From Armatimonadetes bacterium 55-13 (GTDB lineage Bacteria > Armatimonadota > Fimbriimonadia > Fimbriimonadales > Fimbriimonadaceae), in NCBI GenBank assembly GCA_001898035.1, contig MKRX01000006.1, positions 762,150 to 826,149 on the forward strand: a stretch of 64,000 nucleotides of DNA. The letters are read 5' to 3'. Under the pieces are notes generated by a model. It was not told the origin of the DNA and searched no databases. It was given only the letters and a program-made list of their open reading frames with translations. This document shows, piece after piece, positions 33,639-42,043 of this stretch (position 1 is the first letter of the stretch; each line of letters starts with the position of its first letter). The position numbers were made by a program, and so were the translations under genes.

Positions 33639-33865
33639 ACACACCGACCCGGATCGTCTACATCGACCCCGTGACGAAGACGCGGCTATATGCCGCCCCT
33701 GGCGGCAAGTGGGTGACCATCGACGGCAACAAGTACTCGCCGGTGGGTCAGCCCCAATCCGAACGAAATTACAAGGAGGTTTCCCATGGTGGAAGTGAAC
33801 AGCAAGTGGCGCAAGAAATGCTCCCGGCACGATTCGCATATCTACACGGTTGCGGAGGTTTCTGA
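33635..33865 (+). CDS. Possible small protein, overlapping the next gene
   Basis: 76 residues from GTG at 33635, which overlaps the previous stop (GTGA). The first 45 residues read like protein (RIVYIDPVTKTRLYAAPGGK). The last 25 lie in the 80-base overlap with the next, better supported gene. Real length uncertain. Confidence 0.35.
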   Translation: MNTPTRIVYIDPVTKTRLYAAPGGKWVTIDGNKYSPVGQPQSERNYKEVSHGGSEQQVAQEMLPARFAYLHGCGGF

Positions 33866-33995
33866 GATCCGCAACGGCATACGCGTGAAAGCCGAGATGG
33901 AACAACACGGCATCCGCTCTCGATGGATTGGTCCGATCGAGGACTTCGAGGCTGAGTTTGAGATGGTTCAGGAGGTGGCACATGCACGCTTCTAA
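33786..33995 (+). CDS. Small unknown protein
   Basis: 69 residues with a strong AAGGAGG site 6 bases upstream of the ATG. Mixed alpha/beta (HIYTVAEVSEIRNGIRVKAE). No family recognised. Confidence 0.5.
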   Translation: MVEVNSKWRKKCSRHDSHIYTVAEVSEIRNGIRVKAEMEQHGIRSRWIGPIEDFEAEFEMVQEVAHARF

Positions 33996-34572
33996 TTCCG
34001 AACACTACACTTCGTGCCCAATGTTCGCCGAAACGGTCCGTTTGGCACGATGGGCCGAGGGAGACCTGCCGGGTTCTCGGAGGCTGGTGCGATTCTCCAT
34101 GGAGATTTATTGGCTTCGAGAAAGCGAAACACATTTCGCCTACTATTGGGACGGTCGGATTTTTCGAGAAAGCTCGACGACCAATGACTTCTATGGATTT
34201 CTGACATCGCCAACCGTTGAAGTGTATGAGCGGACCGTTAACCTATTCTCGTTAACTGCAACAGATCGGCTTGAATATCGTGCAACAACGATCATTTCAG
34301 AATATCCCGTTCAACTAATCAAGGCCGAGCCAGGGAAAAAGTCTCTCGTCAAGACATTCTCCAGTGACATCTTCCTTGGATCAGAAGACGACTATGTGCG
34401 GATTGAGAATTACGATTACGACAAAGGGGAACCCGACTGGGTTCCCGGCGACGTACTGCTAAAGCCTCGCACAGTCGACGAAGTAGTAACGTTCTCGTCA
34501 AAGCGGTCGGAAGAGGAAAACGACCGATCCCTTAGTGACCTACGGGCGCGATGGATGGAGGTAGTCCGATGA
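33982..34572 (+). CDS. Unknown early protein
   Basis: 196 residues from the ATG at 33982, with GGAGG 8 bases upstream. Aromatic, beta-rich sequence (HFAYYWDGRIFRESSTTNDF). Its base composition is slightly more AT-rich than the flanking genes. The stop overlaps the helicase-methyltransferase start, so it may be a partner of that protein. No family recognised. Confidence 0.5.
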   Translation: MHASNSEHYTSCPMFAETVRLARWAEGDLPGSRRLVRFSMEIYWLRESETHFAYYWDGRIFRESSTTNDFYGFLTSPTVEVYERTVNLFSLTATDRLEYRATTIISEYPVQLIKAEPGKKSLVKTFSSDIFLGSEDDYVRIENYDYDKGEPDWVPGDVLLKPRTVDEVVTFSSKRSEEENDRSLSDLRARWMEVVR

Positions 34573-37115
34573 GCCCAAGGGAAGATCTTTCGCAGTACGA
34601 GGGCTTCTTAAAGGCCAAGATCAAACTCGACAAGGGTAGCGGCTTCGATGTCGACCCGGCCGAGATGAATCCTAACGTCAAGGACTTTGTCCGAGCAATG
34701 GTCGCCTGGGCGCTTCGAGGCGGCCGCCGCGCCTTCTTCGCATCGTTCGGCCTGCACAAGAGCTGCGCTCAGCTCGAAACCATGCGTTTGATCGGGAAGC
34801 ATCGACCATGCCGGCGGTTAATCGTCCTGCCCTTGGGGGTGCGACAAGAATTCGTTCTCGACGCCCTCGAGTACTTCTCCGGAGACTACGCCGTCTCGGT
34901 TCAGTTCATTCAGTCAAGCGAAGAGGTCACGAGTGAAGAGCCGATCTATCTGACGAACTACGAATCAGTTCGAGAAGGAAAGATCGACGTAACCCTCTTT
35001 GGAGCAGTGAGCCTCGATGAAGCTGACGTGCTCCGGTCCTTTGGATCGAAGACATTTGGTGAGTTCCTCTTCGGCCCGATGCAACAGATCCCGTTCCGGT
35101 TTGTTGCGACGGCCACACCAAGTCCCAACGATCTGCAGGAGCTGATTGCCTATGCTCACTTTCTTGGTGTCATGGATATCTGGGAATCGCGAACCCGGTT
35201 CTTTAAGCGCAACTCCGAGAATGCCGATGACTTAACCCTTCACCCACACAAGGTCGAAGAGTTCTGGCTGTGGGTCGCGTCGTGGGCACTGTTTGTCTCT
35301 AAGCCGTCGGATCTCGGATTCTCTGATGAAGGCTATGTCCTTCCGGAGCTTGATGTTAGATGGCACGAAGTTCCAACCGACCACACGACCGCGGAGCCGA
35401 CGAAGCTTGGTCAAGGAAAGCTGCTTAAGGACGATGCCGTCGGAGTAGTTCAAGCATCTCGCGAGAAGCGAATCAGCCTTGAAGCGCGAGTCGCCAAGAT
35501 GCTCGAACTTCGAGACGAGGATCCGGATGCGCATCGGCTTATCTGGCACGACTTGGAGGACGAACGGCGCGCCATCGAAGCTGCTATTCCGACCGCGGTA
35601 TCGGTCTACGGTTCTCAGACGGATGAGAAGAAGGAAGCAGCGATCATCGGGTTCCGAAACGGAGAGATCGCAGAGCTCGCGGCCAAGCCGGTCATGCTCG
35701 GCGGCGGATGCAACTTCCAGCGCCATTGCTCATGGGAGATATTCCTCGGCATCGGGTTCAAATTCCGCGACTTCATTCAGGCGATTCACCGCCTTCAGCG
35801 ATTTGGTCAAAAGAACACGGTCCGCGTCGATCTGATCTACTCGGAAGCCGAACGCGGAGTCCGAGAGATCCTGGAAGCGAAGTGGCGCCAACACATCGAG
35901 TTGGTTGCGACCATGACCGCGATCGTCAAGCAGTTCGGTCTTTGTGGCATCGCGATGGCGGAATCCCTGACGAGATCGATGGGTACCGAGCGAAAAGAGG
36001 CCTCGGGGCAATCCTGGAAGCTGGTCTGCAACGACAGCATTCTTGAGTGCAACGAAATGGAGAGCGACTCGGTTTCGATGATCCTCACATCGATCCCGTT
36101 CTCAACTCAATACGAGTACACGCCTTCCTATCACGACCTTGGCCACACGGATGATGAAGCCCACTTCTTTGAGCAGATGGACTTTCTGACGTCCAATCTC
36201 CTTCGCATCCTGCAGCCAGGGCGAATCTGCGCTGTCCATGTGAAAGACCGGATCGTGCCAGGGGCAATGACCGGGCTCAAGTATCCAACCGTTTCGCCTT
36301 TCCACTGTCACACGCTTCTTCACTTCTTGGAGCACGGCTTCACGTTCCTCGGGATGGTGACGATCAAGACGGATGTCGTTCGAGAGAACAACCAGACCTA
36401 CCGACTCGGTTGGACAGAGCAATGCAAAGACGGAACCGTCAAGGGCTTCGGAATGCCCGAGTACGTCCTGGTCTTTCGAAAGGCGCCAACGGAAGCAAAC
36501 AACGGTTACGCCGACAATCCCGTGGTTAAGACCAAGGAGGAGTACTCCCTAGCCAGGTGGCAGATCGACGCCGACGGATTGTGGCGATCGAATGGAAACA
36601 CGATGATCAGTCACGAGGACTTCCGGGGCCTCAACATGAAATCGGTCTACCGATTGTACGAAGAGCGATCGCTGAATTGCCCTTATGACTTTGGAGCCCA
36701 TGTTCGCCTGGCTGAGTTTTTGGACAAGGAAGGCATTCTGCCGACCGACTTCTCATTGATTCCCGTCCACTCGGATCACCCGGAAATCTGGACTGACATC
36801 ACTCGTATGCGGACCCTGAACAGCTTCCAAGCCGCCAAGGGCCGGGAGAAACACATCTGTCCGTTGCAAATCGATATCGTCGATCGATTGATCGAACGGT
36901 ACACGAATCCGGGCGAAACCGTCTTCGATCCGTTTTGCGGCATCGGAACCGTACCTTGGCGGGCAATCAAGCTCGGTCGCAAAGGCGCCGGCTGCGAACT
37001 CAACGCGGGCTATTGGGCCGACAGCGTTTCCTATCTCAAAGCCGCGGAGGCGGAGATGAACGTACCGACGCTTTTCGACTTCCTGGAGCCGGAGACGGCC
37101 GGGGCGGTGGCGTGA
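34569..37115 (+). CDS. SNF2-like helicase fused to DNA methyltransferase
   Basis: 848 residues; the ATG overlaps the previous stop. The N-terminal half is an SNF2-type ATPase: altered Walker A FGLHKS (60-65), DEAD (150-153), TATPSPND (181-188), motif VI HRLQRFGQ (407-414). The C-terminal half is an amino-methyltransferase of beta order: motif IV TSIPF (507-511) in place of [DNS]PPY, motif I FDPFCGIGT (786-794). The SIPF variant is seen in phage methylases. It may methylate phage DNA while moving on it, or remodel DNA. The Walker A change from GxGKT questions ATP use. Confidence 0.8.
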   Translation: MSPREDLSQYEGFLKAKIKLDKGSGFDVDPAEMNPNVKDFVRAMVAWALRGGRRAFFASFGLHKSCAQLETMRLIGKHRPCRRLIVLPLGVRQEFVLDALEYFSGDYAVSVQFIQSSEEVTSEEPIYLTNYESVREGKIDVTLFGAVSLDEADVLRSFGSKTFGEFLFGPMQQIPFRFVATATPSPNDLQELIAYAHFLGVMDIWESRTRFFKRNSENADDLTLHPHKVEEFWLWVASWALFVSKPSDLGFSDEGYVLPELDVRWHEVPTDHTTAEPTKLGQGKLLKDDAVGVVQASREKRISLEARVAKMLELRDEDPDAHRLIWHDLEDERRAIEAAIPTAVSVYGSQTDEKKEAAIIGFRNGEIAELAAKPVMLGGGCNFQRHCSWEIFLGIGFKFRDFIQAIHRLQRFGQKNTVRVDLIYSEAERGVREILEAKWRQHIELVATMTAIVKQFGLCGIAMAESLTRSMGTERKEASGQSWKLVCNDSILECNEMESDSVSMILTSIPFSTQYEYTPSYHDLGHTDDEAHFFEQMDFLTSNLLRILQPGRICAVHVKDRIVPGAMTGLKYPTVSPFHCHTLLHFLEHGFTFLGMVTIKTDVVRENNQTYRLGWTEQCKDGTVKGFGMPEYVLVFRKAPTEANNGYADNPVVKTKEEYSLARWQIDADGLWRSNGNTMISHEDFRGLNMKSVYRLYEERSLNCPYDFGAHVRLAEFLDKEGILPTDFSLIPVHSDHPEIWTDITRMRTLNSFQAAKGREKHICPLQIDIVDRLIERYTNPGETVFDPFCGIGTVPWRAIKLGRKGAGCELNAGYWADSVSYLKAAEAEMNVPTLFDFLEPETAGAVA

Positions 37116-37414
37116 TGATTCACTGCGACGAATGCATCCACCTTCGGTGGCAGGAGAGCCTTTTCCCGCCACTCCCGATGAAGATCATCAAAGGGAAGCG
37201 CGGAAAGCCAGACCAGGTCGTCTACGACGCCGAAGCGGCGGAGCTATTCGATACCCCTTACGGCTATTGCAATGCGGGCGTCTCGATTACGTTCCAGATG
37301 CCCACGGGAGATCCTTACAGCCTCTGGGGGTATCGCCCGACCCACCGATGCGCGTGCCGCCAGGAATTCAACCAAGACAGTGAGCCTGAATATCGACTCA
37401 CGGAGGTCGCATGA
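37115..37414 (+). CDS. Cys-rich small protein
   Basis: 99 residues starting MIHCDECIHLRW and with GYCNAG and HRCACRQEF later, so a zinc site is likely. The ATG shares a base with the stop of the methyltransferase. Function unknown. Confidence 0.55.
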   Translation: MIHCDECIHLRWQESLFPPLPMKIIKGKRGKPDQVVYDAEAAELFDTPYGYCNAGVSITFQMPTGDPYSLWGYRPTHRCACRQEFNQDSEPEYRLTEVA

Positions 37415-37785
37415 GCCCCAAACCAAAAATGAAGCTGATCCGGGATCTCATTCCCGAGGATATGCACAAACGCGGGTACCAGCCCGCCCTCGTGATCCTC
37501 TCGCCTTCAGGACGCCTGGAATGGCTCCTCGAAAAGCTGGTCGAGGAAGCAGCGGAAACGAAGAGTGATGGCGGGAGCCTCGAAGAGTGCGCCGACGTTT
37601 ACGAAACGCTCCGCTCGGTCGTGGAAGCGCGGGGAATGAAGATGGAAGACATCATCGCCCGAGCGGACGCGAAAGCGGCCAAGTACGGCCGTTTCGAGAA
37701 AGGGCTTCTCTGGACAAACGCGGACGACGACTCGCCCGAGGCGCAGGTCGCGCGGATCTCATACAAGCAGGAGCGTGAAAGCTGA
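37411..37785 (+). CDS. MazG-like nucleotide pyrophosphohydrolase
   Basis: 124 residues. KLIRDLIPEDM at the start and WLLEKLVEEAAETKSD, then EECADVYETLRSVVEARGM and AKYGRFEKG, match the all-alpha NTP pyrophosphatase pattern (EExxE...ExxD). Such enzymes clean nucleotide pools or lower alarmones. Coupled to both neighbours. Confidence 0.75.
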   Translation: MSPKPKMKLIRDLIPEDMHKRGYQPALVILSPSGRLEWLLEKLVEEAAETKSDGGSLEECADVYETLRSVVEARGMKMEDIIARADAKAAKYGRFEKGLLWTNADDDSPEAQVARISYKQERES

Positions 37786-38417
37786 TGGTAGGCGTATATC
37801 AGACGATCTTCGACTCTAAGCGAGGGAACTGCAATGCCGCCTGTTATGCATCGGTTCTCGAAGTGCCCATTGAGTCGATTCCAGATAATCCGAATGGATC
37901 ATGGGATGAACGGGTGCAGCTACTCAAGTCGTGGCTTGCAGAGCGAAATCTCTACTCACTCTGCTTGAGAAGCGTGGAAGGAACCCTGCCTGGCTACTCA
38001 ATCGCTTCTATTAAAAGCCCAAGGTTCCCGGATTCAAATCACGCGGTCGTCTGCCTTGATGGACGTATCGTGTGGGATCCATTTCCAGGTGGACTCGAAC
38101 ACTGCGAGTTTGACTATTCACGCACGTTTGACCACGAAGTGATTCTTCCCGTTGATCCGTCAATCTGTCTACCCGGCAATTACTCAAACAATCCTCCGAC
38201 ACAAGAAGGATGGTTTTGGGAGCGGTGGAACGGGAACGGATCCCACCGAGGAGAATACGGGGAGCCTTATCCCATTCAAGCGAAGCTGTACAGAGGCGAG
38301 TTATGCAACTGCAAATATTCGCCGCCACATCCGTTCTCGAACATGACGGGCGAGAGGACCCTCGGTGACTTCCAATGGTGGACTGAGCCCATCAAACCAC
38401 CGCAGGAGGGTTGCTGA
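37785..38417 (+). CDS. Papain-like (C39-type) cysteine peptidase-like protein
   Basis: 210 residues. GNCNAACYASVLEVPIESIP and DSNHAVVCLDGRIVWDPFPG place a Cys, a His and an Asp as in papain/C39 folds. The family occurs in many phages without known function. More Cys residues follow (LCNCKYSPPH). Its start shares the A of the MazG-like stop. Confidence 0.5.
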   Translation: MVGVYQTIFDSKRGNCNAACYASVLEVPIESIPDNPNGSWDERVQLLKSWLAERNLYSLCLRSVEGTLPGYSIASIKSPRFPDSNHAVVCLDGRIVWDPFPGGLEHCEFDYSRTFDHEVILPVDPSICLPGNYSNNPPTQEGWFWERWNGNGSHRGEYGEPYPIQAKLYRGELCNCKYSPPHPFSNMTGERTLGDFQWWTEPIKPPQEGC

Positions 38418-38965
38418 TGGAAACCTTATTTGGACCTGCCGTAATCCGCCGTTCTGCAACCATCAGTGAGTGCAAGACCTATCGTTGGACGCTCAAGCGC
38501 GAGTGGGACGGAGGAAAGCGAGTCTGCTTCATTGGTCTCAATCCCTCGACGGCTGACTATACGGTCGATGACCCGACGGTCAAACGGTGGATGCATTTCG
38601 CCGAGGCTTGGGGCTACGGCGGTTTCGTAGCGGTCAACCTTTACCCCTTCCGATCATCCTCGCCCGCCGATTGCCGGGAGTGGTCTAACTACGAAAACAA
38701 CGGACCCGATTGGTACGCCCGTGACGCGATGGCTCAAAACCTTGAGGTCGTAGCTAGAGAAGCTGAAGGGGCGGACCTGGTGGTCGCGTGCTGGGGCGCC
38801 GGAGTGTGGGATGTCGCGTGGTTGGAGATTGTCCTCGAAAAGATAGACCGCGACATCTACTGCTTCGGAAAGACCAAGTACGGCGATCCAATTCACCCGA
38901 TGGCCAGAGGCGATCATAGGGTGCCGGACTCGGCACAGCCACAGATTTGGAGTTGGGCACGATGA
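38417..38965 (+). CDS. DUF1643 protein
   Basis: 182 residues from the ATG at 38417, with AGGAGG upstream. Family marks: YRWTLKREWDGGKRVCFIGL, NPSTADYTVDDPTVKRW and GYGGFVAVNLYPFRSSSPAD, then ADLVVACWGAGV. DUF1643 proteins are common in phages; the reaction is unknown. Confidence 0.85.
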   Translation: METLFGPAVIRRSATISECKTYRWTLKREWDGGKRVCFIGLNPSTADYTVDDPTVKRWMHFAEAWGYGGFVAVNLYPFRSSSPADCREWSNYENNGPDWYARDAMAQNLEVVAREAEGADLVVACWGAGVWDVAWLEIVLEKIDRDIYCFGKTKYGDPIHPMARGDHRVPDSAQPQIWSWAR

Positions 38966-38969
38966 GAAA

Positions 38970-39119
38970 CTACTTCTTTTGCCGCTTCTTCCAGTCGAGG
39001 TACACCCATCGAAGGAACTGGGACAGGCTCATGCCGTTCTCCTCGGCGTCCTTTTCGAGCTGCTCTTTAAATTCCGGATCAAGGCGAAACTCGACTCGCC
39101 CTTCCTTCTTAGGCCTCAC
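38970..39119 (-). CDS. Arc/CopG ribbon-helix-helix protein
   Basis: 49 residues from GTG at 39119: GRVEFRLDPEFKEQLEKDAE, then NGMSLSQFLRWVYLDWKK. This is a complete ribbon-helix-helix fold (strand, helix, turn, helix). The start overlaps the stop of the upstream gene. It is read against the early operon, so it is a separate unit, probably autoregulated and possibly an antitoxin or anti-repressor control. Confidence 0.7.
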   Translation of the reverse strand: MRPKKEGRVEFRLDPEFKEQLEKDAEENGMSLSQFLRWVYLDWKKRQKK

Positions 39120-39312
39120 TGAGGACCGCCTGTACCGCGTGAGGGTTAAGTTTGACGTCCCAATTGATCAGAGCCTCTTCTTGGATGTCCGCGACCATCT
39201 GGCGCCGCTCTTCATCGCTGGAGGTTCGAAACAGATCCTTGACGGGCATGACATCGCCACCGGCGAAGAAGTCTCGGACGTCGACGATTTGGGATGCGGT
39301 TGGTTCTTTCAT
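39109..39312 (-). CDS. Small partner of the ribbon-helix-helix protein
   Basis: 67 residues (MKEPTASQIVDVRDFFAGGD...) with a helical acidic middle (TSSDEERRQMVADIQEEALI). The start lies at the edge of a GTAC-rich repeat, and the stop overlaps the ribbon-helix-helix gene. No toxin motif is visible. Confidence 0.5.
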   Translation of the reverse strand: MKEPTASQIVDVRDFFAGGDVMPVKDLFRTSSDEERRQMVADIQEEALINWDVKLNPHAVQAVLSEA

Positions 39313-39330
39313 TGTACGTACATTGTACGG
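39310..39330. promoter_or_regulatory. Repeat operator/promoter of the inverted cassette
   Basis: CATTGTACG appears twice in tandem (39310 and 39321), giving a GTACGTAC core. Read on the minus strand it contains two TACAAT boxes, which resemble -10 elements. The first lies just before the ATG at 39312, so a leaderless transcript is possible. A ribbon-helix-helix repressor would be expected to bind such repeats. Confidence 0.5.
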
Positions 39331-39360
39331 AATCTTTTAACTAAAAGCAAGGGCTTTTTT

Positions 39361-39543
39361 ATGACAAAGAGGCAATTCAACTCTCTGAGCGTTGGCGACT
39401 ACATTCGAACATTTGAATCGCTAGATCTTTCCAGGCAACCGAGGACGATCGTCGAGGTTTGTCACGATGACATTGACCCAATATTCGTCCTCGAAGACGG
39501 ATGGATTGCCCAAGATCCTGAGCTGTGGGAAGTTGTACGATGA
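39361..39543 (+). CDS. Small protein before the helicase-nuclease
   Basis: 60 residues from the ATG at 39361: LSVGDYIRTFESLDLSRQPR, beta-rich. Its stop overlaps the next start (ATGA). It is the first + strand gene after the inverted cassette. No family recognised. Confidence 0.5.
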   Translation: MTKRQFNSLSVGDYIRTFESLDLSRQPRTIVEVCHDDIDPIFVLEDGWIAQDPELWEVVR

Positions 39544-41654
39544 GCACCCAACCTCAACTCATTGGCCTCATTGATCGCCCTCGGCCAGAGGTCACCTTCG
39601 GTGTTGTCCAGACTCATGAAGACGGATGGCTGATCGACGCGCAACCATTCGTGATGACAAGAGTCCGTAACCTCTTTAGGAACGGGCGATCTGCTTGGAA
39701 TTGCGGGAAGTTCACGCATAACCCGGTCATCCTTCCGAAGACCCCTGACTCGGGCAAGGATTTGCTTTGGCTTCTCGACCGCCACCCGCTCGACGTTGGC
39801 GACGACGTTTGGCATGACCTGACCAGGTATTCGGAGCGGTACGATCGCGCCTTGGCCGCTGCGGCGGTCGGTGACTCGAACCATTCGTTCGATCTCAGCC
39901 ACGGCGCTTTGCAGATGGCAAAGCCACCTTACTGGTACCAAGCCGGGTACGTGAACCTGGTCAAGACAGTTCGGAGGATTCTCAACGCCGACTGGATCGG
40001 AGGTGGAAAGAGCGTCAGCCTAATCGCGACCCTTTGTGAGCCTGATGCGAGGCCTGCCCTCATTGTTTGCCAACCTCACCTTACGCTACAGTTCCGTGAG
40101 TTCTTAAACGAGTTTCTTCCGGATGCCACCGTGCAGGTCCTGAAGACTGGCATGAAGAAAGAGATCAAGCCTGTCGATGTAGTGATCGTCGGTTACACAG
40201 GCTTGAGACCTTGGCAGGACGTTCTGGTCCCGTATCCTTTCCGCTCGATTTGCTTCGATGAGATACAAGATCTCCGGCATCTCGACACGGAAAAGCGCAG
40301 GGTCTCGATAGCGCTCAGCGAAAGGGCTGACTTTGTGACCGGCTACTCAGCCACACCAATCTACAACTACGGAAGCGAGATCTGGTCAATCCTCGACGTT
40401 CTCTCGCCTGGCTGCCTCGGCGCCCAGGGCGATTTCAAACGGGAGTGGTGTACGGGCGATCGGGTCAACAGTCCGGCGGCGCTGAACAGCTACCTGAAGT
40501 CACGCGGCCTGATGATCCGTCGAACGGCCAAGGACGTGAAAGGATCTGAAACCAAGCCGCAGAAGCAGACCATCACGCTTGAAGGCGACATGCACACCTT
40601 GCGGCAAGTGCAAGACGTGGCCAAGGCTCTCGCGATGTCGGTTCTATCGAACCGTGTCGGAGAGTCGGAGAAGTCCGCCCGTGAGCTGGACTGGAAACTC
40701 CGGCATGCGACGGGCGTCGCGAAAGCGAAGCCAGCGGCCGAGTTCGTCAAGATGCTCTGCGAATCGGGCGAGAAGGTCCTTCTGTTCGGGTGGCACAGAG
40801 AGGTCTACGACATCTGGAAGTATCACCTCAAGAACTTCAACCCAGTTCTATGCACGGGATCCGAGACACCTGCGCAAAAGCAAGCGGCCAAAGACAAGTT
40901 CCTGAAGGATGGATCGTGCCAAGTCTTCATTTGCTCCCTTCGCTCAGGTGCAGGGATTGACGGCCTTCAGGATGTCTGTCACCTGGCGGTCTTCGGAGAA
41001 CTCGACTGGTCTCCCCAGGTGCTAGATCAGTGCATCGGACGGTTACGGCCAGAACTGAACAAAGAAGAGATTCTCGCCTACTTCCTCACGATCGACGATG
41101 GAGCCGATCCGTTCATGATCGAACGACTGGGTGATAAGCGTTCCCAAAGCGACGGGATCATTGACGGCAAGGACTCTGAAGGCGAGATCCTAGAAGATGG
41201 CCCGCCGGCAGATCGAATTCGGCAAATGGCCGAGGCCTATCTCATGCTGATCGGTGAAGAGATCCCGGTCGCCGAGCCACAGTCGGGGCTTCACGCAGAG
41301 GTCGCGTCAGCTCTTCGAAAGATCAAACTTCCCTCGAGCTCTGAACGCGAAATGCAGGAAGCGATCTGGGCCGCGCTACCGGGGCTAGTCCCCGATGCCC
41401 TTGTCGAAAGGGAGTATCGAATCGGAGAGCGTGGCCGACTCGATTTCTTGGTCACTAGCGGGAGCGATTCGATCGCCGTTGAATGCAAGATCGATCAAAC
41501 CGGCCGAGGGTCGGTTTACCGACAAGTCCGCCGGTACATCGAAGAGGCAGACGTCTCCGGCGTCGTGATCCTCGCTCCCTGGAGTGGCGTTTCTAATTTC
41601 GTCGTGGAGGATGTCCCGGTCACTGTCGTCGACTGGGCTAAGGCGAAGATCTAA
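39540..41654 (+). CDS. SNF2-family helicase fused to PD-(D/E)XK nuclease
   Basis: 704 residues. Helicase part: Walker A GGGKS (154-158), DEIQ (240-243), SATPIYN (270-276), motif VI DQCIGRLR (496-503). The C-terminal 100 residues look like a PD-(D/E)XK nuclease: RLDFLVTS (Asp635) and AVECKID (Glu648, Lys650), followed by a QVRRYIE helix. The pairing is known from phage recombination and defence proteins. It is the second SNF2-type protein in this operon and follows a methyltransferase fusion, so the two may act as a modification/cleavage pair. Confidence 0.8.
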   Translation: MSTQPQLIGLIDRPRPEVTFGVVQTHEDGWLIDAQPFVMTRVRNLFRNGRSAWNCGKFTHNPVILPKTPDSGKDLLWLLDRHPLDVGDDVWHDLTRYSERYDRALAAAAVGDSNHSFDLSHGALQMAKPPYWYQAGYVNLVKTVRRILNADWIGGGKSVSLIATLCEPDARPALIVCQPHLTLQFREFLNEFLPDATVQVLKTGMKKEIKPVDVVIVGYTGLRPWQDVLVPYPFRSICFDEIQDLRHLDTEKRRVSIALSERADFVTGYSATPIYNYGSEIWSILDVLSPGCLGAQGDFKREWCTGDRVNSPAALNSYLKSRGLMIRRTAKDVKGSETKPQKQTITLEGDMHTLRQVQDVAKALAMSVLSNRVGESEKSARELDWKLRHATGVAKAKPAAEFVKMLCESGEKVLLFGWHREVYDIWKYHLKNFNPVLCTGSETPAQKQAAKDKFLKDGSCQVFICSLRSGAGIDGLQDVCHLAVFGELDWSPQVLDQCIGRLRPELNKEEILAYFLTIDDGADPFMIERLGDKRSQSDGIIDGKDSEGEILEDGPPADRIRQMAEAYLMLIGEEIPVAEPQSGLHAEVASALRKIKLPSSSEREMQEAIWAALPGLVPDALVEREYRIGERGRLDFLVTSGSDSIAVECKIDQTGRGSVYRQVRRYIEEADVSGVVILAPWSGVSNFVVEDVPVTVVDWAKAKI

Positions 41655-42043
41655 TGGCAAGCGTCGCTTACTCTGTGCCCCGGGATGTTCCTCTCCGCCT
41701 TTCGCGGATCGAGGACATGACCGGCTGGCCGGAGTCGACGCTTCGAGATGAAATTTTGAAAGGGCGCCTTCGAGGAGACAAGGTGCATGGAAGATGGTGT
41801 TGTACGCTAGATGATTACGATGAGTGGGTCCGGGCAGAAAAAGAGCAGGGCAAAGGGAGAGGGGACGTACGAGAAGCTTCCAAGCGGGAAGTATCGATAC
41901 ATCGTAAAGAAGAACCATCAGACCTTGAAGGGTCCGGCGGAGAAGTCAAAAACGCTGGCAAAGGAAGCGTGGAAAACAAAGTTCGCAAATCCTGTCGCAA
42001 AAAACCAACCCTCGTTATCCACGTCCGCGAAGACGTGGGCTGA
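41654..42043 (+). CDS. Excisionase-like HTH ORF, 3' part overlaps the integrase
   Basis: 129 residues. The first 60 look like a MerR/Xis-type winged helix (LRLSRIEDMTGWPESTLRDE, then WCCTLDDYDEWVRAE). The rest is charged low-complexity and overlaps the integrase in another frame for 233 bases, so its functional part may be only the N-terminus. The ATG overlaps the stop of the helicase-nuclease (TAATG). Confidence 0.5.
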   Translation: MASVAYSVPRDVPLRLSRIEDMTGWPESTLRDEILKGRLRGDKVHGRWCCTLDDYDEWVRAEKEQGKGRGDVREASKREVSIHRKEEPSDLEGSGGEVKNAGKGSVENKVRKSCRKKPTLVIHVREDVG

